From: Mangrovimonas sp. ST2L15
Lineage (GTDB): Bacteria > Bacteroidota > Bacteroidia > Flavobacteriales > Flavobacteriaceae
Assembly (NCBI RefSeq): GCF_001280515.1
Contig: NZ_LBIQ01000030.1
Coordinates: 1,804,501-1,868,500, forward strand
Length of the DNA: 64,000 nt
Reading direction: 5' to 3'
Part shown: positions 20,475 through 30,074 of the stretch, one piece after another
Position numbering within the stretch: the stretch's first letter is position 1
Layout: each line of letters starts with the position of its first letter
Made by a program: the position numbers and the translations under genes
The notes under the pieces: model-generated
The model's database searches: none
Told to the model about the DNA's origin: nothing
Seen by the model: the letters and a program-made list of their open reading frames with translations, nothing else

Positions 20475-20505
20475 AAAAAAGCCTCAGGATTTCTGAGGCT
20501 TTTTT
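20475..20505. terminator. Bidirectional terminator between TlpA-like and transaldolase genes
   Basis: AAAAAAGCCTCAG and CTGAGGCTTTTTT form a 13-base-pair stem with a four-base loop between convergent genes. Confidence 0.92.
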
Positions 20506-20529
20506 ATTTATAGAATGTGGAAACTAAAC

Positions 20530-21186
20530 TTATTTATTTCCTTTATTGTAATCAGCTAAGAATTTTTCTAAACCAATGTCTGTTAATGGGTGGTTAAGTA
20601 AACCAGTAATAGAACTTAATGGTCCAGTCATAACATCAGCACCAATTTTAGCACAGTCAATAACATGCATGGTGTGACGCACAGAAGCGGCTAAAATATT
20701 GGTTTCGTATCCATAATTGTCAAATATGTGACGGATTTCAGAAATTAGGTTTAGACCATCCGTAGAGATGTCATCTAAACGTCCAATAAATGGAGAAACA
20801 TAGGTTGCACCAGCCTTGGCAGCCAATAAGGCTTGCCCTGGAGAAAATACTAAGGTCACATTGGTTTTAATACCTTTATCAGAAAAGTACTTACATGCCT
20901 TAACTCCATCCTTGATCATAGGAAGCTTAATAACAATTTGGTCATGCAATTCGGCCAAAGCCTCACCTTCACGAACCATACCTTCAAAATCGGTAGAAAT
21001 CACTTCGGCACTCACATCACCATCTACAATATTACAGATGTCTACGTAGTGCTTCATAATATTATCATGGCCGGTAATACCTTCTTTTGCCATTAAAGAT
21101 GGGTTGGTTGTAACGCCATCCAAAACTCCTAAATCTTGTGCTTCTTTAATCTGATCTAAATTAGCTGTGTCAATAAAAAATTTCAT
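20530..21186 (-). CDS. fsa: Transaldolase / fructose-6-phosphate aldolase family
   Basis: The 218-residue protein of the small transaldolase subfamily (TalC/FSA) transfers or releases dihydroxyacetone units in the pentose phosphate pathway. It begins [16 protein letters not shown], then [13 protein letters not shown] (24-36), the Schiff-base Lys in VIKLPM (near 85), [20 protein letters not shown] and SPFIGRLDD. Sequence alone does not separate transaldolase from fructose-6-phosphate aldolase activity; in Bacteroidota this type usually serves as the transaldolase. Cytosolic. Confidence 0.92.
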   Translation of the reverse strand: MKFFIDTANLDQIKEAQDLGVLDGVTTNPSLMAKEGITGHDNIMKHYVDICNIVDGDVSAEVISTDFEGMVREGEALAELHDQIVIKLPMIKDGVKACKYFSDKGIKTNVTLVFSPGQALLAAKAGATYVSPFIGRLDDISTDGLNLISEIRHIFDNYGYETNILAASVRHTMHVIDCAKIGADVMTGPLSSITGLLNHPLTDIGLEKFLADYNKGNK

Positions 21187-21252
21187 AGTGCTTGTGTTTA
21201 TAAGTGTAAAAATAACACTTTTTATTTTGTTTTGAAATATTGCGCTGCAAAA

Positions 21253-22056
21253 TTACAATTTATAATGATTCATAAGGAGTTTTTCATATAGTTTGTCTGG
21301 TAGAATACGTTTCAGAAAAATGGAGAACTTTTGCATGAATTCTCCCACCTTATAATGCACTTTTGGTTTATCCGTATTAATAATTTTATAGATGGCTTCG
21401 GCCATTTGTTTGGGGTCACTTCCTGAATCTACATGGTCATCCATAAGTTTCAAGGTATTGCCATAAGCCATTTTATATGGAGAATCTTCTAAAACTGGTG
21501 CGTGATATCTTCCAGCAGCTATATTGGTTGCAAAATCCCCTGGGGCCACATTGGTCATTTCTATGTTGAAAGGTTTTAACTCCATCCTAAAGGCTTCCGT
21601 AATTAGTTCCAATGCGCCTTTACTAGCACTGTATACACCACGATAGGGAAGGCCCATGTATCCTGCAATAGAGGTAATATTAATAATCAAACCCGATCCT
21701 TGCAGTCTCATTTGGGGAAGCACTGCTTTGATAACGTTGATAGGACCAAAGAAATTGGTTTCAAAATTCCTTTTGATTTCCTGCTCGGGAATTTCTTCTA
21801 TGGGTCCCGTGATACCCGCGCCGGCATTATTAATTAGAATGTCCAATTGACCAGAAGAATCTATCACTTCCTGGACCGCCGAGGCAATGGAGTCTACACT
21901 AGCCACATCCAAGGCAACTAAAGGTAATTTACTATTTGGATATTTTTCTGGATTTCGGCTGGTACCATAAACGGTAAAGCCTTTGTCCATTAAGAATTCT
22001 CCTATTGATTTTCCAATTCCAGATGAACCGCCCGTTATTAAAACAACTTTAGACAT
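21253..22056 (-). CDS. Short-chain dehydrogenase/reductase
   Basis: The 267-residue classical SDR has the cofactor motif TGGSSGIG (8-15), NNAGAG (about 87-92), catalytic Ser in NITSIAG, and the YSASKGA tetrad (Tyr about 154, Lys 158). The Asp-free loop after the second strand (GTSRNPEK) suggests NADP. The substrate is unknown. Its C-terminal extension with KVGEFMQKFSIFLKRILP resembles the membrane-near tail of lipid- or retinol-type SDRs. It lies 66 bases upstream of the transaldolase gene on the same strand. Confidence 0.88.
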   Translation of the reverse strand: MSKVVLITGGSSGIGKSIGEFLMDKGFTVYGTSRNPEKYPNSKLPLVALDVASVDSIASAVQEVIDSSGQLDILINNAGAGITGPIEEIPEQEIKRNFETNFFGPINVIKAVLPQMRLQGSGLIINITSIAGYMGLPYRGVYSASKGALELITEAFRMELKPFNIEMTNVAPGDFATNIAAGRYHAPVLEDSPYKMAYGNTLKLMDDHVDSGSDPKQMAEAIYKIINTDKPKVHYKVGEFMQKFSIFLKRILPDKLYEKLLMNHYKL

Positions 22057-22144
22057 AAATTTTAGGTTGATTTTGCATCCAAAAGTAAGTAAATAATTGA
22101 GAAATTGATAGTGTTTGGAGTAGTGTAACCTTCACTTTGGGGTA

Positions 22145-22246
22145 CAAAAAAAGGCAAGCTACCTACATCACACCGCTACGACCGCGTACCTTTGCTACGT
22201 TCCCGTCCTGGAGGATTAAGCAGGAGCTGGTTGTGTAGGACTTGCC
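22145..22246 (-). ncRNA. ffs: Signal recognition particle RNA (small bacterial SRP RNA)
   Basis: Read on the minus strand, the RNA starts GGCAAGTCCTACA and ends TGTAGGTAGCTTGCC followed by seven T. The ends pair (GGCAAG with CTTGCC, CCTACA with TGTAGG) to make a long rod. The apical part has the SRP hallmark: CCAGGACGGGAACG then TAGCAAAGGTA, the GGAA-type tetraloop and asymmetric loop bound by Ffh. The mature RNA is about 94 nt (22153-22246); bases 22145-22152 are the T-run terminator. A perfect promoter lies directly upstream. It binds Ffh for co-translational targeting to the membrane. Confidence 0.88.
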
Positions 22247-22251
22247 GGGTG

Positions 22252-22281
22252 CAAAGATACCACATTTTAATTGTTTCACAA
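22252..22281 (-). promoter_or_regulatory. SRP RNA promoter (TTG-N19-TATCTTTG)
   Basis: On the minus strand TTG (22281-22279) and TATCTTTG (22259-22252) are separated by 19 bases, the Bacteroidota consensus. The RNA's first base follows about 5 bases after the -7 element. Confidence 0.82.
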
Positions 22282-22341
22282 TAATTTTTTAAACTGAATT
22301 TTAATAAATAACTTGCCCTGAATATTTATAAGAACATAGAG

Positions 22342-23370
22342 ATGTTTAAAAGTCTTACTATCATATTTTTAAGTGCCTTAGCTATTTCTTGTGGCAGTAG
22401 TTCTGCCGAAAAAAAGAAGAGTCTTTCGGTCAAAACAAATTCCGAAAATCATGTATTTACTATAGGAAATACTATGGATTTTAGTTTGAACAATCCTAAA
22501 AACTATGATTTGGGAGAGGTGACTTTTTCTTTTGATGGAAAACCCGTGTCTTCATCTGTTGATTTAAGTAATATCAGATTGGGAGAACACCAATTGGTAG
22601 CACAAGTCAACTTGGACGGTGAAACAGAAACCATACAGCAGACTATTACGGTCATGAATGATATGGCACCTAAAGTTTATACCTTTAAAATTGTTAATGA
22701 ATATCCACATGACATCACATCATATACCCAAGGATTGGAATTTTATAAGGGTGAATTATATGAAAGTACCGGCCAGTATGGGGAATCTAAATTGCGTAAA
22801 GTAGATTATAAAACAGGAGAGGTCATTCAGAATTATGATTTACCTAAGGAATATTTCGCTGAAGGTCTAACGGTCATGAATGATAAGGTATACCAATTGA
22901 CTTGGAAGCGCGGAACCGGTTTTGTTTATGATGCCAATTCCTTTGAAAAATTAAGTTCCTTTAAATACAATGAAAGTAAAGAAGGATGGGGGATATGCAA
23001 TGATGGTCAAGTGCTTTATAAAAGTGATGGGACTGAAAAAATCTGGACCCTAAATCCAGAAACACTTATGGAAGAAAGTTATGTTCAGGCATATCATAGC
23101 AAAGGTAAAGTGGTTGAGCTTAATGAGCTGGAATGGGTAGAAGGCAAGATTTACTCAAATCGCTGGCAGAAAAATGGGGTAGCTATTATCAATCCAGTAA
23201 ATGGCGCTGTTGAAGGCGTAATTGACTTTACACCTTTACATAATAAAGTGACCCAGCACCAAAAACTGGACGTACTTAATGGAATTGCTTATAATCCAGA
23301 AACCAAAACCTTATTTGTGACTGGAAAAAGATGGGACAAATTATTTGAGGTTGAAATTGTAGAAAAATAA
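22342..23370 (+). CDS. Glutaminyl-peptide cyclotransferase, lipoprotein
   Basis: The 342-residue protein starts with a lipoprotein signal (lipobox AISCGS, Cys17). After an N-terminal Ig-like stretch (about 25-115) comes a five-blade propeller domain of the plant/bacterial glutaminyl cyclase family: the opening YPHDITSYTQGLEFYKGELYES-type block near 128-150, YFAEGLT, LNELEWVEGKIYSN near 260, and the closing VLNGIAYNPETKTLFVTGKRWDKLFEV. It converts N-terminal Gln to pyroglutamate on exported peptides. The thioesterase gene begins 8 bases after its stop, so they are probably one transcript. Confidence 0.85.
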   Translation: MFKSLTIIFLSALAISCGSSSAEKKKSLSVKTNSENHVFTIGNTMDFSLNNPKNYDLGEVTFSFDGKPVSSSVDLSNIRLGEHQLVAQVNLDGETETIQQTITVMNDMAPKVYTFKIVNEYPHDITSYTQGLEFYKGELYESTGQYGESKLRKVDYKTGEVIQNYDLPKEYFAEGLTVMNDKVYQLTWKRGTGFVYDANSFEKLSSFKYNESKEGWGICNDGQVLYKSDGTEKIWTLNPETLMEESYVQAYHSKGKVVELNELEWVEGKIYSNRWQKNGVAIINPVNGAVEGVIDFTPLHNKVTQHQKLDVLNGIAYNPETKTLFVTGKRWDKLFEVEIVEK

Positions 23371-23378
23371 AACTATCA

Positions 23379-23768
23379 TTGAACAGTCTCGAGAAAATAA
23401 TTACAGTTTCTGAGGAAGATTTAGACGAACTTCAGCATGTCAACAACATTCGTTATGTGCAGTGGGTTCAAGACATGGCCAAAGAACATTGGCAAAAGGA
23501 AACAACCAAAGATATCAATGATCACTTTTTTTGGGTCATGCTTTCACACCATATCGAGTATAAGAAGGAAGCTAAACTTCACGATAAAATTATTATGCGA
23601 ACTTATGTGAGAAAAACTGAAGGCATTTATTCCTTTCGCATCGTGGAGTTTTACAATGAAGAAACCCAGATATTGTTGGCTAAATCTGAAACCAAATGGT
23701 GTTTTATGAATGCAGATACCTTAAAGCCAAATAGAATACCAAAAGAGATTATTGAATTGTTTGATTAA
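23379..23768 (+). CDS. Acyl-CoA/acyl-ACP thioesterase (4-hydroxybenzoyl-CoA type hotdog)
   Basis: The 129-residue single hotdog-fold protein has the signature DLDELQHVNNIRYVQWVQD (about 11-29), matching the catalytic D-x-x-x-H-V-N-N motif of YbgC/4-HBT thioesterases, and a C-terminal MNADTLKPNRIPKE typical of acyl-ACP thioesterase. The start is TTG at 23379, because the motif requires it and no ATG lies near. It follows the glutaminyl cyclase gene by 8 bases. The natural substrate is unknown. Cytosolic. Confidence 0.83.
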   Translation: MNSLEKIITVSEEDLDELQHVNNIRYVQWVQDMAKEHWQKETTKDINDHFFWVMLSHHIEYKKEAKLHDKIIMRTYVRKTEGIYSFRIVEFYNEETQILLAKSETKWCFMNADTLKPNRIPKEIIELFD

Positions 23769-23830
23769 CCGCTTGTTATACTAAATCTTGTTTTTAAAAG
23801 TTATATTTTTGAAGACTTAACTACTAATTA

Positions 23831-25384
23831 ATGAAATCATTCCTTTATACATTTAGTGCTCTGGTCCTTGTTCTTTTGGCCAGTTCATGTAGAAAAGACT
23901 TGGAATTTGATAATTACACAGATCGATTGGAGTTTTCAAAAGACACCGTTTATCTGGATACCGTTTTTACCAATATTGGGTCAAGCACTTATAACTTAAA
24001 AGTTTATAATCGCTCAGATAATGCCATTACCATCCCGTCCATTAGATTAGGATTGGGGCAGGATTCCGAGTATCGATTAAATGTAGATGGAATTGCAGGA
24101 AGGGAGTTTGAAAATGTGGAAATGCTAGCTAAAGATTCCATGTTTATTTTTATTGAAACTACCATAGATATCAATAATTTACCCAATTCCAATAACGAAT
24201 TTTTATACACTGATGTGATTGAATTCAATACTGGAATCACGTCTCAAAAGGTAGATTTGGTCACGCTTGTAAAAGATGCAGTTTTTATCTATCCAGATCG
24301 CGATAATACTACAGGAATCATCGAAACCTTATCCTTAAATATTGGTGGCGAATCGGTGGAAACCGATATCCAAGGAAGGTATTTACTTCCAGAGGAATTG
24401 GTATTTACCAATGAAAAGCCCTATGTTATTTATGGCTATGCTGCGGTACCTAATAACGAAACTTTACTGGTTGAGGCTGGTGCCAGAATCCATTTTCATG
24501 CCGACTCGGGAATTTTAGTAGCTGAAGGTGCATCGCTTCAAGTACAAGGAGATTTTAGTGATGATGCTGAATTGATGGAAAACGAAGTCATATTTGAAGG
24601 AGATCGTTTGGAACCGCTTTTTTCTGATGTTCCGGGGCAGTGGGGAACCATATGGTTGTTTGAAGGGAGTGTGAATAATGAAATTCATCATGCTACAATC
24701 AAAAATGGTTCAGTGGCCATATTAAGTGATGGAAATCCCAATGAGATCAATGAGAAATTAAAGCTGACCAATACCCAAATCTATAACTCCAGTAATTATG
24801 GGATTTTAGGTAGAAATACTTCTATTTCCGGAGAGAACGTGGTCATCAATTATTCCGGACTGTCCTCTTTTGCAGGAACCTTGGGTGGTAAATATCGTTT
24901 TACGCATAGTACAATAGCCAATTATTGGAATAATAGTTTTAGACAATTCCCATCGGTACTACTTAATAATTTTCAAGAAGATGGCAATGGCACGTTATAT
25001 TTAGCAGATTTAACGGAGGCTAGTTTTAATAACTGTATCATTTATGGCAATGATAATCCCGAGATTATTTTAGATGAAGTCGTTGACAGTGCGGTGGTTT
25101 TTAACTTTAGATTCAATCATTGTTTGATTCGATTTGATGACCCAACCAACGCTTTTGATGGACCCAACTATGATTTTGGCGATACCAATCATTATATAGG
25201 CAATCAATATAATGACGATCCGGTTTTTAGAGATCCGCATAACAATGATATGATTATTGGGGACAATTCTGGTGCGATCAATCTAGGAGATTCTGATTTT
25301 GCCAATGAGGTGCCCAACGATATTTTAAATGTCAATAGAACGGTTGCTCCAGATGCTGGCGCTTATCAGCATACTAGTTTTTGA
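23831..25384 (+). CDS. Conserved lipoprotein with beta-helix-like repeats
   Basis: The 517-residue protein carries a lipoprotein signal ending LLASSCRKD (Cys20). An Ig-like domain (about 25-145) is followed by a long region of short beta strands with turns rich in G, N and D (about 210-480; for example HATIKNGSVAILSDG and IYNSSNYGILGRN), which looks like a right-handed parallel beta-helix. I know similar proteins across Flavobacteriia without a function. The closing N-R-T-V-A-P-D-A-G-A-Y-Q block is common at the ends of such helix proteins. Probably surface or periplasm facing. Confidence 0.68.
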   Translation: MKSFLYTFSALVLVLLASSCRKDLEFDNYTDRLEFSKDTVYLDTVFTNIGSSTYNLKVYNRSDNAITIPSIRLGLGQDSEYRLNVDGIAGREFENVEMLAKDSMFIFIETTIDINNLPNSNNEFLYTDVIEFNTGITSQKVDLVTLVKDAVFIYPDRDNTTGIIETLSLNIGGESVETDIQGRYLLPEELVFTNEKPYVIYGYAAVPNNETLLVEAGARIHFHADSGILVAEGASLQVQGDFSDDAELMENEVIFEGDRLEPLFSDVPGQWGTIWLFEGSVNNEIHHATIKNGSVAILSDGNPNEINEKLKLTNTQIYNSSNYGILGRNTSISGENVVINYSGLSSFAGTLGGKYRFTHSTIANYWNNSFRQFPSVLLNNFQEDGNGTLYLADLTEASFNNCIIYGNDNPEIILDEVVDSAVVFNFRFNHCLIRFDDPTNAFDGPNYDFGDTNHYIGNQYNDDPVFRDPHNNDMIIGDNSGAINLGDSDFANEVPNDILNVNRTVAPDAGAYQHTSF

Positions 25385-25421
25385 TATTTCAAATACAATT
25401 TTGCTATCTTAGGTGATAGCT

Positions 25422-26387
25422 ATGAAAAAGATCATATTATCCACATTGTTGTGTTTAATCATAACTTCTTGTGCTACAATCTTAAAGAAGAAAACTTATG
25501 AGTTGTCTGTAAGTTCAGATGTGTCAGGCTCAAAAGTGAAAATATATGATTCAATTTATCCTCTACCGGCAAATGTAGTTGTTGAAAGGTCTAAAGAGGA
25601 TTTAAATTTGATATGGCTTACTTCAGATTCAATTCAAAAAGATTATCTGGTTAAAACATCACCTAACAGTACATTTCTGTTTGCTAATCTTTTGGGTTTT
25701 CATTTCATTCCAGTAACATATGGAATAGATTTTACGAACCAAAAACGATTTTACTATGGAAAAGAAATTTTCTTAAGTTCACAAGATACTACTTATACAA
25801 TATTCCCGCCAATAAGAGAAAAGGGAGTGAAAATTGCTAATTATTTTAAAAGAGAATTTCTTAGGACACCAGGTGATATGAATTTAGTGATATCTATCCC
25901 TTCCATAAATGGGTTTAATATGGATACAAAACAACATGGTGTTAGAGTGCAAACGGGGGTGTTTGGTTTTCGTACGGGGTTTGATTATTATTATTATAGA
26001 GAAGATAAATATTTTAATGTGAGTCTGGCTTTCTCCTCAGGAAGATTATTATTTTCAGATGAAAAATTGAATACATATTATTTGTCACTTACGGATAACA
26101 AAATTCTACATAGATTGAATGTAGGTTATGGTTTAAATTATAGTATAAATCGATGGAAATTTGAAGAATTTGATGAAGATGAGCCCGATCCTTGGAATGG
26201 AGAAAAGTCCATCATACATGCTGTAGGACTAATAGGCAATTGCTATCTAAATTTCAATAGAATAATTAGCGCAGGAGTTATTTACAAACCAACATTTCTT
26301 CAAGTTTATCCTGAAACCAAGTTTCAATATGAACATTTAATTAGTATTGATTTTCAGATTAAAATTCCTATTAAGAAGAATAAATAA
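25422..26387 (+). CDS. Hypothetical lipoprotein
   Basis: I start at ATG 25422, giving MKKIILSTLLCLIITSCATI with lipobox ITSC; the GTG three codons upstream overlaps a likely -7 promoter element (TATCTTAG, 25407-25414). The 321-residue protein has an N-terminal part resembling a PEGA-like beta domain (YELSVSSDVSGSKVKIYD) and a C-terminal half with alternating aromatic/hydrophobic strands (about 150-320) that could be a small outer-membrane barrel. I do not recognise a family. A bidirectional terminator follows. Confidence 0.6.
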   Translation: MKKIILSTLLCLIITSCATILKKKTYELSVSSDVSGSKVKIYDSIYPLPANVVVERSKEDLNLIWLTSDSIQKDYLVKTSPNSTFLFANLLGFHFIPVTYGIDFTNQKRFYYGKEIFLSSQDTTYTIFPPIREKGVKIANYFKREFLRTPGDMNLVISIPSINGFNMDTKQHGVRVQTGVFGFRTGFDYYYYREDKYFNVSLAFSSGRLLFSDEKLNTYYLSLTDNKILHRLNVGYGLNYSINRWKFEEFDEDEPDPWNGEKSIIHAVGLIGNCYLNFNRIISAGVIYKPTFLQVYPETKFQYEHLISIDFQIKIPIKKNK

Positions 26388-26417
26388 AAAAGCCTGCTAG
26401 TTTTAGCAGGCTTTTTT
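26386..26417. terminator. Bidirectional terminator between hypothetical lipoprotein and glyA
   Basis: AAAAAAGCCTGCTA and TAGCAGGCTTTTTT form a stem of about 13 base pairs with a short loop between convergent genes. Confidence 0.92.
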
Positions 26418-26441
26418 ATGAATAGAATGATTTCTTTAAAA

Positions 26442-27716
26442 TTAGGAAGCAAACAATGGTAAGTCGCTCATCATATCATTGACTTTAGAAGCGATTTCTT
26501 CCAACTTGGCTTCGTCTTGATAGTTTGTGATAACGTCATCAATTAAACCAACGATGGTTTCCATATCTCCTTCTTTTAAACCTCTACTTGTAACGGCTGG
26601 TGTTCCCACACGAATTCCAGAAGTGACGAAAGGGGATTTGTCATCAAATGGCACCATGTTTTTGTTCACGGTAATATCTGCCTTAACCAAAGCCTCTTCA
26701 GCATCTTTTCCTGAAATATCCTTATTTCTCAAATCGATTAACATCATGTGGTTATCGGTTCCATTAGAGATGATGTTGTAGCCTCTTTTAACAAAAGCGG
26801 CTGCCATGGCTTCGGCATTCTTTTTTACCTGTAAGGTATAAGTTAAAAACTCATCAGTTAAAGCTTCACCAAAGGCAATAGCTTTAGCAGCAATAATGTG
26901 CTCTAATGGTCCACCTTGATTTCCTGGGAATACGGCTGAATCCAAAAGCGAAGACATTTTTCTCAAACTGCCATTTTTTAAGGTCAATCCAAATGGGTTG
27001 TCAAAATCTTTCCCCATCATAATCATACCACCACGAGGACCTCTCAAGGTTTTATGCGTAGTTGTTGTAACAATGTGACAATGTGGAAGCGGATCGCTCA
27101 AAATTCCTTTAGCAATCAATCCCGCAGGATGTGAAATATCAGCCATTAAAATAGCGCCCACACTATCAGCGATTTCTCTAAACTTCTTAAAGTCCATATC
27201 TCTAGAATAGGCAGAGGCTCCAGCAATAATCAACTTTGGTTGGTGCTCTTTGGCTGCCTTTTCAACATGGGCATAATCAATAATACCTGTTTCTTTATCT
27301 ACACCATAGAAAACCGGATTATATAATTTACCCGAAAAGTTTACTGGAGACCCATGGGTCAAGTGTCCACCATGAGAAAGATCAAATCCCAATATGGTAT
27401 CACCTGGCTTCAAACAAGCAGCAAAAACTGCTGTATTGGCTTGACTTCCAGAGTGTGGTTGTACGTTTACATATTCGGCATTAAATAAAGCTTTGGCACG
27501 ATCTATGGCGATTTGTTCAACTTCATCTACCACTTCACAGCCACCATAGTAACGTTTTCCAGGATATCCCTCGGCATATTTGTTTGTCAACACAGAACCA
27601 GCAGCCTCCATCACTTGTGGGCTTACAAAGTTTTCTGATGCAATCAATTCTATACCATGTAATTGTCTTTCGTGTTCAGCTTCTATAAGCTCAAAGATTT
27701 GTTCGTCTCGTTGCAT
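26442..27716 (-). CDS. glyA: Serine hydroxymethyltransferase
   Basis: This PLP enzyme interconverts serine and glycine with tetrahydrofolate, the main one-carbon source. The 424 residues match the family: [18 protein letters not shown] near 22, [13 protein letters not shown] near 49, the PLP-lysine motif [14 protein letters not shown] (Lys about 227) and [13 protein letters not shown] near 365. The gene stands alone, divergent from fahA with a 199-base intergenic region. Cytosolic. Confidence 0.97.
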   Translation of the reverse strand: MQRDEQIFELIEAEHERQLHGIELIASENFVSPQVMEAAGSVLTNKYAEGYPGKRYYGGCEVVDEVEQIAIDRAKALFNAEYVNVQPHSGSQANTAVFAACLKPGDTILGFDLSHGGHLTHGSPVNFSGKLYNPVFYGVDKETGIIDYAHVEKAAKEHQPKLIIAGASAYSRDMDFKKFREIADSVGAILMADISHPAGLIAKGILSDPLPHCHIVTTTTHKTLRGPRGGMIMMGKDFDNPFGLTLKNGSLRKMSSLLDSAVFPGNQGGPLEHIIAAKAIAFGEALTDEFLTYTLQVKKNAEAMAAAFVKRGYNIISNGTDNHMMLIDLRNKDISGKDAEEALVKADITVNKNMVPFDDKSPFVTSGIRVGTPAVTSRGLKEGDMETIVGLIDDVITNYQDEAKLEEIASKVNDMMSDLPLFAS

Positions 27717-27915
27717 TTTTTGTCTTTTGTTAAAAATCCCCCAAAAATACTAAATCCATTAGTTTAATACACCAAAAAACATATATTTACTCACTCAATT
27801 TTTAACCGAGAAATTAACAATTTTCCTTGGTTTCTACTTTTAATTGAATTTGTCTACAAAATCAATTATTTTATGTAGGTTTACGAACATTTAACTAACA
27901 AAAAATAAATTTAAT

Positions 27916-29208
27916 ATGCCTTTATCAGCCAACAATCCTAATAGAAAATCTTGGTTGCATGTTGATAAGAATTCAGATTTCCCCATCCAAAACATTCCTT
28001 TTGGGGTGTTTTTAACGCGTGATGACATTATAACTATTGGAACCCGAATAGGTGATACCGCTATAGATTTAGGGGCTTTACACCAATTGGGGTATTTTGA
28101 TGGAATCCCATTAACGGATGATATTTTTCTTCAAGATAGTTTGAACGATTTTATTGCGGATGGAAGAAAAACATGGAGAGCTGTTAGAAATCGAATTGCT
28201 GAGATTTTTGATGATGAAAATGATTCTTTAAAGAATAATAAAAAACACAAAGAGATTGTGTTGTTCCGTTTGGATGAAATTGAAATGCAATTGCCTGTGC
28301 AAGTAGGTGATTACACCGATTTTTATTCGAGTAAAGAACATGCTACCAACGTTGGGACCATGTTTAGAGGAGCAGACAATGCTTTAATGCCAAACTGGTT
28401 GCACATTCCAGTGGGATACCACGGTAGAAGTTCGTCTATCATCCCATCGGGAATTCCGGTGCACAGACCACAAGGACAAACCATGCCAGAAGGTAGTGAA
28501 ACGCCAGTTTTCGGACCTTCCAAATTGGTTGATTTTGAATTGGAAATGGCTTTTGTAACCACAGCTGCCAATGACATAGGAGAACCTATTCCTATTGAGG
28601 AAGCTGAAGAATATATTTTTGGTTTGGTCTTGTTTAATGACTGGTCGGCCAGAGATATTCAAAAATGGGAATACGTACCATTAGGACCATTCTTGGCGAA
28701 AAACTTTGCATCGTCCATGTCACCATGGATTGTCACTTTGGATGCCTTAGAACCATTTAGAGTGGAAGGACCTAAGCCCATTGCACCTCAGTTACCTTAT
28801 TTGCAGTACAAAGGAAAGAAAAGCTATGATATTCAATTGGAAGTAGCGATCAAACCTAAAAAGGCAAAAGAAACCATTGTAAGCCGTTCCAATTTTAAAT
28901 ACATGTATTGGACCATGGTACAGCAATTGGCGCATCATACCGTGAATGGTTGTCCGGTGAATTCAGGAGATTTAATGGGAAGCGGAACCATTTCTGGACC
29001 AACCGAAGATTCTTATGGGTCGATGTTGGAATTAACTTGGAGAGGTACCAAACCGATTACCATGGAAGATGGCTCAGAACGTAAGTTTATCAATGATAAC
29101 GATACGGTGATCATGAGAGGACATTGTGAAAAAAATGGTGTTAGAATAGGTTTTGGAGAAGTATCAACCCAACTGCTACCCGTTTTTAATCCGAAAAAAC
29201 ACAAATAA
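27916..29208 (+). CDS. fahA: Fumarylacetoacetase
   Basis: The last step of tyrosine/homogentisate breakdown: fumarylacetoacetate to fumarate and acetoacetate. The 430 residues have an N-terminal SH3-like domain (1-120) and the FAH catalytic domain with DYTDFYSSKEHATNVG (catalytic His near 135), LVDFELEMAFV metal ligands near 200, and FNDWSARDIQKWEYVPLGPF. Other homogentisate pathway genes are not adjacent. A terminator follows at 29233-29260. Confidence 0.95.
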   Translation: MPLSANNPNRKSWLHVDKNSDFPIQNIPFGVFLTRDDIITIGTRIGDTAIDLGALHQLGYFDGIPLTDDIFLQDSLNDFIADGRKTWRAVRNRIAEIFDDENDSLKNNKKHKEIVLFRLDEIEMQLPVQVGDYTDFYSSKEHATNVGTMFRGADNALMPNWLHIPVGYHGRSSSIIPSGIPVHRPQGQTMPEGSETPVFGPSKLVDFELEMAFVTTAANDIGEPIPIEEAEEYIFGLVLFNDWSARDIQKWEYVPLGPFLAKNFASSMSPWIVTLDALEPFRVEGPKPIAPQLPYLQYKGKKSYDIQLEVAIKPKKAKETIVSRSNFKYMYWTMVQQLAHHTVNGCPVNSGDLMGSGTISGPTEDSYGSMLELTWRGTKPITMEDGSERKFINDNDTVIMRGHCEKNGVRIGFGEVSTQLLPVFNPKKHK

Positions 29209-29232
29209 GAATATATTGATTTATAATAACAG

Positions 29233-29260
29233 AAAAGGTGCTCAATTTTGAGCACCTTTT
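29233..29260. terminator. Intrinsic terminator after fahA
   Basis: AAAAGGTGCTCA and TGAGCACCTTTT form a 12-base-pair stem with a four-base loop, 24 bases past the fahA stop. The flanking A and T runs make it usable in both directions, although the next minus-strand gene ends a further 80 bases away. Confidence 0.88.
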
Positions 29261-29338
29261 CTATTTCAATCTAAGGGTTGTGAGGTTAAATCTATGATTT
29301 TAGATTCACGCTATAGGTTTATATATTTGACTAAAGAT

Positions 29339-29920
29339 TTATTTTCTTTTCCGTGTTATAATCGTATCAATGGTTATAGTTTTATCTACTTGGAAATCAT
29401 ATTTGTCGTATACAATTATTAATTCATCATCGTTATTTTTAGGGTAACTGATAGAATGAATATGTATGTCATCATGAAAATCTATATCGCTTAACTTCTC
29501 TTCAATTAGCCATAAATGTTTTTCAGTAATTTCATAAGGACAGCACGGTCCCATAAACCCTTGAAATTTTTGATATACAGTAAAGTTTTTGGATATAGTT
29601 ACAATTTGGTTCGGGTAAATAGGATAAAGAATTACGGCACTAATTAGGGCTAAAAATATTCCGCCAAATAACCAAAAAAATAAAGCCAAAAGTGGTGTAA
29701 TGAAATAATAACCATAATAAATTCCAATTCTTTTGAAAGGTTTTAGATTCCACAAAAATAGAGTAAGTCCGCTTGTAAATATTAAAAGGGTAATAATATA
29801 GGCTAACTTGTAATTTAGGCTAAATTCAAATATGGTTTTTGAAATCCAATTTATTATTCCAATTCCCAAAAGGAAGAAATGAGACCTCGTGAGAATAATT
29901 TTAATTTTGGGATACGTCAT
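29339..29920 (-). CDS. Hypothetical membrane protein
   Basis: The 193-residue protein has three or four hydrophobic segments (about 12-28, 38-58, 66-82 and 85-103), then a C-terminal soluble part of about 90 residues with a CC pair (MGPCCPY) and several DE-rich turns. I do not recognise the family. It is flanked by non-coding DNA on both sides. No signal peptidase site; probably inner membrane with the tail on one face. Confidence 0.55.
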   Translation of the reverse strand: MTYPKIKIILTRSHFFLLGIGIINWISKTIFEFSLNYKLAYIITLLIFTSGLTLFLWNLKPFKRIGIYYGYYFITPLLALFFWLFGGIFLALISAVILYPIYPNQIVTISKNFTVYQKFQGFMGPCCPYEITEKHLWLIEEKLSDIDFHDDIHIHSISYPKNNDDELIIVYDKYDFQVDKTITIDTIITRKRK

Positions 29921-30074
29921 ATTATGACCATCTTTTCATTTTGGAATAAATATATCCCTTTTTTCTAAGCCTGTTTGTATTAGGTTGCCTAATGTCGTGG
30001 ATTTAAGATTTAAATCAACAATATAGAAGCTAGAAATTCATCAGCCATGTGAGATAAAAATTCTTGTTATCACC